22,990 nucleotides of DNA from assembly GCA_900541575.1 (NCBI GenBank), contig UQKO01000042.1:1-22990 (forward strand), in the 5' to 3' direction. Under the pieces are notes generated by a model that ran no database searches, was not told the origin of the DNA, and saw only the letters and a program-made list of their open reading frames with translations. Shown here piece after piece: positions 1 to 4,548 of this stretch. The translations under genes and the position numbers were made by a program. The first letter of the stretch is position 1, and every line of letters starts with the position of its first letter. This stretch comes from an uncultured Prevotella sp. (GTDB lineage: Bacteria; Bacteroidota; Bacteroidia; Bacteroidales; Bacteroidaceae).

Positions 1-152
1 AGACATAAAGTTCTTCATGTTTAGAATAGCTACTCAATATGCATGATATGAGCAAGCCTCTTTTTACCATCATACCAACCGGAAATATCCGCTGATCCTA
101 TTTTATCTACTATTTCTTTGACTATCCAACAAAAAAGGGGTAGATGGATAGA

Positions 153-206
153 CCTAAACAAAAAGATTTCCACGATGCCAACCATACCAGTGGGCATCGT
201 GGAAAT
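153..206 (-). terminator. Rho-independent terminator of prs
   Basis: A perfect 14-bp inverted repeat pairs 166-179 with 193-206 around a 13-nt loop. Read on the minus strand, the stem is followed directly by CTTTTTGTTT. It lies about 70 nt past the prs stop codon, so it should end that transcript. The plus-strand side has no T-run, so termination looks one-directional. Positions 1-152 hold no gene or clear signal that I can see. Confidence 0.85.
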
Positions 207-273
207 GCAATAACATATTCTTTCTAAAGAAATATTCTCTAAAAGAATTTCTAATGGTGCGTCTTATTTTAGA

Positions 274-1209
274 TTAGATGAGATACTGAGAGGAGATACT
301 CTCATTCTCCATTACGCGACGTATGGTTTCTGCCAACATGCCGCTTACGGTAAGTTCCTTCACCTTATCGCAAGTGCCACGATAGGGGATACTATCAGTA
401 AATACCATTTCTTTCAATGCAGAAGCCTCAACGCGCTCATCGGCAGGACCAGACATAATGCAGTGACTAGCAATAGCACGAACACTATTCGCACCACGTG
501 ACATAATGAGGTCGGCTGCCTTAGTAATAGTACCTGCAGTATCTACGATATCGTCGACAAGCACTACGTCCATTCCCTTTACATCACCAATAATTTGCAT
601 ATCGGCAACTTCGTTGGCTTTCTTTCGGCTCTTGTTGCAGAGAACCATGGGACAATCAAGATACTTAGCGTAAGAGGCTGCACGCTTAGAACCACCCACA
701 TCGGGCGAAGCAATACAAAGATTCTTTAGATTTAAGCTCTTGATGTAAGGCAACATTACGGTTGAAGCATAGAGGTGATCAACAGGAACGTTGAAGAAAC
801 CTTGCTCTTGATCAGCGTGTAAGTCCATCGTCATTAAACGATCAATACCGGCTACGCTAAGCAAATCGGCCACAAGCTTAGCACCAATGCTCACACGTGG
901 TTTGCTCTTTCTATCTTGGCGTGCCCATCCGAAATAAGGAACTACCGCACAAATGCTACGAGCTGATGCGCGCTTGGCAGCATCAATCATGAGGAGGAGC
1001 TCCATAAGATTGTCAGAACTAGGGAAAGTGCTCTGTACCAAGAACACATCGCGGCCACGGATACTTTCTTCGTAACAAACCTCGAATTCGCCGTCAGCAA
1101 ACTTTGTCACCGTGAGGTCGCCTAACGGACAGTTAAGTTCCTCACAAATCTTTTCAGCCAAATATCGGGAAGCTGTGCCCGAAAAGACCATAAAAGAATT
1201 GTTATTCAT
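274..1209 (-). CDS. prs: Ribose-phosphate pyrophosphokinase (PRPP synthetase)
   Basis: Cytoplasmic enzyme that transfers pyrophosphate from ATP to ribose 5-phosphate, giving PRPP for purine, pyrimidine, histidine, tryptophan and NAD synthesis. The 311-residue length is normal for class I enzymes. Visible motifs are the flexible-loop sequence FGWARQDRK (93-101), the ATP/metal signature DLHADQEQGFF (129-139) and the PRPP-binding loop VVLVDDIVDTAGT (215-227). An N-terminal ADGE segment (38-41) is also typical. The ATG start gives a full N-terminus, and there is no obvious Shine-Dalgarno upstream, as is usual in Bacteroidota. A short hairpin separates it from the ThiE-like gene upstream on the same strand, and a strong terminator follows it. 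I found only a weak promoter candidate (TACCTTTA) near 1235. Identification is firm. Confidence 0.97.
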   Translation of the reverse strand: MNNNSFMVFSGTASRYLAEKICEELNCPLGDLTVTKFADGEFEVCYEESIRGRDVFLVQSTFPSSDNLMELLLMIDAAKRASARSICAVVPYFGWARQDRKSKPRVSIGAKLVADLLSVAGIDRLMTMDLHADQEQGFFNVPVDHLYASTVMLPYIKSLNLKNLCIASPDVGGSKRAASYAKYLDCPMVLCNKSRKKANEVADMQIIGDVKGMDVVLVDDIVDTAGTITKAADLIMSRGANSVRAIASHCIMSGPADERVEASALKEMVFTDSIPYRGTCDKVKELTVSGMLAETIRRVMENESISSQYLI

Positions 1210-1254
1210 TGTGTTGTGTATGAAATGTTATTAAAGGTATCAGTATTATTACAC

Positions 1255-1275
1255 GATCCGCTGATGCAGCAGATC
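1255..1275 (-). terminator. Short hairpin after the ThiE-like gene
   Basis: A 9-bp stem pairs 1255-1263 with 1267-1275 around a 3-nt loop. The one non-Watson-Crick position becomes a G-U pair only in minus-strand RNA. It starts 8 nt past the stop of the ThiE-like gene and lies upstream of prs. There is no clear U-run after it, so it may be a weak terminator, an mRNA 3' stabiliser or a prs leader structure. Confidence 0.4.
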
Positions 1276-1283
1276 CATTATAT

Positions 1284-1892
1284 TCACTCTGCTTCTTTAC
1301 GCAATTTCCGGAAATGCTGTATCAAATCTTTAAAATCTTGAGTGGAATGTATGCTGAAGCGATTCCATATATCACCCAATATTACAGCTCCACCAAATCC
1401 GAGATCTTTTACTTGCTTGATATTATCAAGCTGCACGCCACCGAGCGCCATTACCTTGCGATCTATTACTTTCTGACGAGCAAGTTCACGCAAATCCTGC
1501 ATTCCGAAGTGCGAGCTATAACCTTCCTTAGATATGCTATTGAATATAGGAGAGAGAAACACGTAGTTGCACACTTTCTTATGAGCTTTCACCTCTTCAG
1601 ATGTGTGACAGGAACAAGAGATGTGCCCTTTATATTTAGGAGGCAATTCTGGATTACGATGATTTAGATGAATTCCTTTCAGATTGTATTCATCTTTCAA
1701 ATAGAAAAAGTCGTGCACGACGATGCGTTTTCTATATGTTTCCGGTATCAACGTAAGCAATCTTTCAGAATAGACAGGCTCTGTATGAGGCTTGCGTAGA
1801 TGCAACACCTCCAGGCCCTCATCGAAAAGGGCATTCAGAATTTGATGCTCCTCCACAAAGAAATATGGAGTACTCATTAATATTAGTTTCAT
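1284..1892 (-). CDS. Divergent ThiE/TenI-family protein (thiamine phosphate synthase-like)
   Basis: A 202-residue TIM-barrel protein of the ThiE/TenI family. ThiE joins HMP pyrophosphate and thiazole phosphate to make thiamine phosphate. Family landmarks are LHLRKP (30-35), VVHD (58-61), GIHLNHRN (73-80), SCSCHT (92-97), YVFLSPIFNSISKEGY (110-125) and the phosphate-loop strands ALGGV (149-153) and GGAVILGDIW (167-176). Several usual ThiE positions differ. The QxRxK strand reads HLRKP, the Asn of the ND pair is His60, and the Asp of GQxD is Asn80. Arg33, Asp61 and Lys122 are kept. True synthase activity is therefore doubtful, and a TenI-like or other role is possible. I chose the ATG at 1892 because a consensus promoter lies just upstream at 1922-1952, so the frame open to 2018 would extend past the transcription start. 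No other thi gene is in view. Confidence 0.8.
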   Translation of the reverse strand: MKLILMSTPYFFVEEHQILNALFDEGLEVLHLRKPHTEPVYSERLLTLIPETYRKRIVVHDFFYLKDEYNLKGIHLNHRNPELPPKYKGHISCSCHTSEEVKAHKKVCNYVFLSPIFNSISKEGYSSHFGMQDLRELARQKVIDRKVMALGGVQLDNIKQVKDLGFGGAVILGDIWNRFSIHSTQDFKDLIQHFRKLRKEAE

Positions 1893-1921
1893 GATGCGCC
1901 TTCTGTTCCTATTTTTGACTG

Positions 1922-1952
1922 CAAAGATAGTGTAAACCGAGCGCAATACAAA
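1922..1952 (-). promoter_or_regulatory. Bacteroidota-type promoter of the ThiE-like gene
   Basis: On the minus strand, TTTG (complement of 1949-1952) is followed by 19 nt and then TATCTTTG (complement of 1922-1929). This fits the Bacteroidota sigma pattern TTTG-N19-21-TAnnTTTG. The predicted start falls around 1915, about 25 nt before the ATG at 1892. The sequence also resembles the left arm of the palindromic element at 3551-3619 (GCAAAGATAGTG, AAACCGA). Confidence 0.75.
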
Positions 1953-2234
1953 ATGAAAGTGGAAGATTTTAACTTTACCAATCTTCTGTGTTGTATTTCT
2001 TTGTAGTTCACATAGCAAATACCGCTCTTAAAAGAAGAAAGCTATAAAGATTTTTAAAAATCAAGTACAACTGGCCTTTTGCTTAACCTCCTTTTATATA
2101 GACTGCAAATTGGTTAACCTCATATCCAAAATCCATTTTGAAAGGATACTGTCTTTCTTCAGGGCACGAAGATTTTCTCTCGCGTAGATAGAAATTCCCC
2201 TTATGAATGGGGAAATACGTAAACTACAAACAGA

Positions 2235-2489
2235 GTGTTCCAAACGTCAAATAGAAAGAGTTTGAGCAACGTGGCATTCCGCGGAGCCGATATATTGATA
2301 AGAACTTCACCCAAGCTCACCGAAGAAGAGGTGATGACGCGTTTACGAAAAATCCTTACGAAATATACAAAACGAGCAGCAAAAGCAAGCAATTCCCTTT
2401 ATCTCATAAAGCAACTTGAGGGAGGCTATTCGCCAAAAACACCAAAAAGTCGGATGGTGACAAACATTCGTCTGCCACCATCCGACTAA
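2235..2489 (+). CDS. Possible small protein, 84 residues, unrecognised
   Basis: A plus-strand frame starting at GTG encodes 84 residues. I do not recognise it. Residues 27-60 (about TSPKLTEEEV through LIKQ) look protein-like: charged, amphipathic and rich in Lys and Arg. Against it, no TAnnTTTG promoter or ribosome-binding site is visible, the start is a GTG, and the last 13 residues are translated from the hairpin that ends the opposite-strand gene. It may be a gene remnant or chance. Confidence 0.2.
   Translation: MFQTSNRKSLSNVAFRGADILIRTSPKLTEEEVMTRLRKILTKYTKRAAKASNSLYLIKQLEGGYSPKTPKSRMVTNIRLPPSD
2434..2486 (-). terminator. Strong terminator of the secreted-protein gene
   Basis: A 17-bp stem pairs 2449-2465 with 2470-2486 around a 4-nt loop. 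In minus-strand RNA two positions form G-U pairs, whereas the plus-strand RNA would have A-C mismatches there. The stem is followed on the minus strand by TTTTTGGTGTTTTT. It begins 20 nt after the stop codon at 2506. Orientation is therefore clear. Confidence 0.85.
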
Positions 2490-2505
2490 GTTCTTAAAAT
2501 TCTTT

Positions 2506-3399
2506 TTATCGACTACCGAAACTTCTTCCACTTCCACGTCCGCCTGCAGGGGTATGAGTTCCTTGTACGTTTCTTTGCGGACGTTCTCTTCCCACACCCG
2601 CTGCGTTACCTCTTCCACCAGCATTGTTGGAAGTTCCGCCTCGGTTGTAGTTCACACCGCTATTCCCTGTCTGACGATAGTTGGTATAGGCATCCCGATA
2701 ATTGTTGTTAGAACGATTATTGTCTGGCCTGCCCCCATTGGGACGGCCATTATTAGGACGTGTTCCTCCATATTCAAAGCGTCCATTTCCATTCGGCCTA
2801 TTTCCGTTGTAATGCGAAGGAGGCGTACTTGGATGCCCATATCGTTCACCTGGACGAGGCTGAGGGCGACTCGGAGAGGGATTTCCACAATACCATCCAC
2901 CATTGTTCTGATAATGATTTCTCATACCCGTACCTGGCGCAGGACGACGTCCTATATAAGGACTTGGAGTATTTCTGCCACGCCGATTCCACATGCCTCC
3001 ATGATAGGTTACATAAATGGTAGGACGATTAAAGTAATAATAACCATGACGATACCTGTCAAACACAGGATAGTACCACGCAGCATGGCTCCAGCGCACA
3101 GGACGGAAGAAATAATCGAGTGTACAATAGATATTATACTGCCAATCGTAGAGAATGTAGCGAAAATCTGCGTTGCGATATTGCCAATAATAACCAGAGC
3201 AATCATTGGGTGTGCGCAAACTCATCAGATAGTCAAGATTTATTTCATAAGCTCGGTCATATTGCTCAGGAGTAAGATTCAATTCATAAGCCATTTTGTC
3301 GGTTAAGAACCACGCTTGCTGCCTAGCCTCCACATAGTCTATTGCTTTCGCTGCAAAGGTGCTTATAGCGAAGCAAAGTAACAACAGTATTCGTTTCAT
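2506..3399 (-). CDS. Secreted Asn/Gly/Arg-rich protein of unknown function
   Basis: A 297-residue exported protein that I cannot assign. Residues 1-19 form a signal peptide (MKR, then a Leu-rich core, then an AAKA cleavage region). Residues 20-60 look helical, and LTPEQYDRAYEIN (42-54) resembles the LTxxQ/CpxP-Spy type motif, although the similarity is short. Residues 68-137 are very rich in Tyr, Trp and Phe. From about 138 to the end the sequence is low complexity (Asn, Gly, Arg, Pro) and probably disordered and basic. The ATG at 3399 is preceded by AAAGGA at a reasonable distance. The likely promoter lies in the palindromic element upstream (TATCTTTG on the minus strand near 3550-3557), giving a leader of about 145 nt. 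A strong terminator follows. A role at the cell envelope is an inference from the signal peptide and composition alone. Confidence 0.75.
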   Translation of the reverse strand: MKRILLLLCFAISTFAAKAIDYVEARQQAWFLTDKMAYELNLTPEQYDRAYEINLDYLMSLRTPNDCSGYYWQYRNADFRYILYDWQYNIYCTLDYFFRPVRWSHAAWYYPVFDRYRHGYYYFNRPTIYVTYHGGMWNRRGRNTPSPYIGRRPAPGTGMRNHYQNNGGWYCGNPSPSRPQPRPGERYGHPSTPPSHYNGNRPNGNGRFEYGGTRPNNGRPNGGRPDNNRSNNNYRDAYTNYRQTGNSGVNYNRGGTSNNAGGRGNAAGVGRERPQRNVQGTHTPAGGRGSGRSFGSR

Positions 3400-3549
3400 A
3401 ATTCAAATCCTTTCCTTTTCGTTATCACTATCCTAAGCTTGTCTTATATGAGATTTTGCATAAGATATTAAGTTTATCTCGTTGATTGCAACTACATTTT
3501 ATATGTATAAATTGTTTTCGACGATTCGTCTGTATCATTTTGTCTTGTG

Positions 3550-3584
3550 CAAAGATAGTGCAAACCGAATGCAAAAAGCCAAGC
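3550..3584 (-). promoter_or_regulatory. Promoter inside the palindromic element
   Basis: On the minus strand, TATCTTTG (complement of 3550-3557) matches the Bacteroidota -7 box exactly. A -33 candidate TTGG lies 21 nt upstream, which is less convincing. It points at the secreted-protein gene 2506-3399, and no other promoter candidate is visible between them. The predicted start is near 3543. Confidence 0.55.
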
Positions 3585-3619
3585 TTGCTTGAGATTTTTG
3601 CTGAGGTGCAGCCTATCTT
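3551..3619. repeat. Palindromic dispersed element carrying a minus-strand promoter
   Basis: The ends are AAGATAG (3552-3558) and CTATCTT (3613-3619). Nested inside are GCAAAAA (3571-3577) with TTTTTGC (3595-3601), and CAAGC (3580-3584) with GCTTG (3587-3591), so the whole unit can fold into one long imperfect hairpin. The same core, with CAAGCTTGCTTGA and GCTGAGGTGCAGCC, recurs twice at 22792-22930. A left-arm-like sequence lies at 1921-1945. Elements of this look are scattered through Prevotella-like genomes as far as I recall. Confidence 0.75.
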
Positions 3620-3902
3620 ATGCAAATATCGGGATAAATTCTGTATCACTTCACATGTCAACACACAAAAGTAGTTTTTCTAGACTTTTTGACACATAAA
3701 AGAGCTATATTTCTCAATTTATTAATCAAAAGAGGAGAATTCTCCTTTATTTTAGATTAGCTATACCATCCTATACATTTCTTCTCCAAAGAAAAGTGAT
3801 TCTAATTCAACATACCACAAGGAGAAACTTGCAATGCCCCATAACACCTAATGCCATTTCCGATTGAGGAGACCTTACCACATGCCGAAAAAGACTTAAA
3901 GA

Positions 3903-3934
3903 GTTGCTCTTACACAATATTATTAGTATTTTTG
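3903..3934 (+). promoter_or_regulatory. Promoter of the DUF1599 gene
   Basis: GTTG (3903-3906) is followed by 20 nt and then TATTTTTG (3927-3934), fitting the Bacteroidota -33/-7 pattern. Transcription should start near 3941, about 20 nt before the ATG at 3961. This argues against the upstream TTG at 3904 being the start codon. Confidence 0.7.
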
Positions 3935-3960
3935 CAGCAAAATATGACCATTCTATAAAA

Positions 3961-4521
3961 ATGACACAACCCGATACACAAAAAGAGTTCGAGCAAGTGA
4001 TGCACATCTGCCGCGACCTTTTTGAAAAGAAACTTCACGATTACGGCTCAGCATGGAGAGTGATGCGCCCAGAAACCATGACAGATCAGCTTTATATCAA
4101 AGCCGCACGTATTCGTTCATTACAAATGAAAGGTTGCGCCAAGGTGAACGAAGGCATTATACCCGAGTTTATCGGAATCGTAAACTATAGCATTATTGCC
4201 TTGATTCAGCTCGCTAAAGGCGTGGCCGATACAGAAGATGTCTCTATAGACGAGGCTCTCCAATTTTACGATGAGCAAGCCCAAGAAGCACTCAGTCTCA
4301 TGCTTAAAAAAAATCACGACTACAATGAAGCATGGCGCGGAATGCGTGTCAGTTCTTATGCCGATCTCATTTTTATGAAAATATTCCGTACCAAGCAAAT
4401 CGAAGCTCTCGACGGAAAGACATTGGTGAGCGAAGGCATTGCAGCCAACTATATGGATATGCTCAATTATGCCGTGTTTGCACTTATCAAGCTCATTATA
4501 GAGAACGTTGAAGTTGAATAA
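3961..4521 (+). CDS. DUF1599-family protein with two tandem repeats
   Basis: A soluble 186-residue protein with no signal peptide or membrane segment. It is an internal duplication. Residues 8-85 and 104-177 align, with HDYGSAWR (26-33) matching HDYNEAWR (119-126) and NEGIIPEFIGIVNY (63-76) matching SEGIAANYMDMLNY (157-170), a constant offset of 93-94 residues. The motif pattern fits the DUF1599 family, which I recall being renamed a nucleotide-modification-associated domain. The biochemical role is unknown, so none is assigned. The ATG at 3961 was chosen because the promoter at 3903-3934 overlaps the upstream TTG start. It lies 27 nt before the DoxX-TIM frame on the same strand, consistent with one operon. 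From memory, DUF1599, BT_3928-type protein, tpiA, SPOR protein and folE is a common Bacteroidota order. Confidence 0.85.
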   Translation: MTQPDTQKEFEQVMHICRDLFEKKLHDYGSAWRVMRPETMTDQLYIKAARIRSLQMKGCAKVNEGIIPEFIGIVNYSIIALIQLAKGVADTEDVSIDEALQFYDEQAQEALSLMLKKNHDYNEAWRGMRVSSYADLIFMKIFRTKQIEALDGKTLVSEGIAANYMDMLNYAVFALIKLIIENVEVE

Positions 4522-4548
4522 GACTCCATTCACCACGCACATACGCCG

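Larger units (their letters stand above)
1953..2505. other. Long intergenic stretch
   Basis: This lies between the ThiE-like promoter and the stop of the secreted-protein gene. It contains a perfect 14-bp A/T palindrome (2049-2062), a weak 6-bp hairpin with an 8-nt loop (2195-2214), an unrecognised small plus-strand frame (2235-2489) and a strong minus-strand terminator at its end (2449-2486). I see no RNA gene or recognisable gene remnant in 2063-2234. Confidence 0.5.
3400..3902. other. Divergent intergenic region
   Basis: This lies between the minus-strand secreted-protein gene and the plus-strand DUF1599 gene. It holds the palindromic element at 3551-3619 and a perfect 14-bp palindrome AGGAGAATTCTCCT (3733-3746). 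The latter is followed on the plus strand by TTATTTTAG, so it could be a weak terminator or a binding site. The rest is A/T-rich with no supported gene. Confidence 0.5.

Noticed and set aside
264..277. A 14-nt match between the prs end and 3747-3760 (TTATTTTAGATTAG)
   Set aside because: It is short and A/T-rich, without matching flanks, so it is probably chance.
1893..2018. Upstream extension of the ThiE-like protein
   Set aside because: The extension covers the consensus promoter at 1922-1952, and the TIM-barrel first strand starts at MKLILM.
2554..3306. A 250-residue plus-strand frame opposite the secreted-protein gene
   Set aside because: Its Ile/Thr/Arg-rich composition is the antisense of a low-complexity Asn/Gly/Arg-rich gene. 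The opposite strand has the signal peptide, ribosome-binding site and terminator.
3428..3674. Frames of 62-78 residues on both strands
   Set aside because: They are translations of the palindromic element and its flanks; the region holds the promoter of the minus-strand gene and has no coding character.
3904..3960. Upstream TTG start for the DUF1599 gene
   Set aside because: A consensus promoter covers these bases, so they lie before the transcription start; the residues also do not resemble the family N-terminus.
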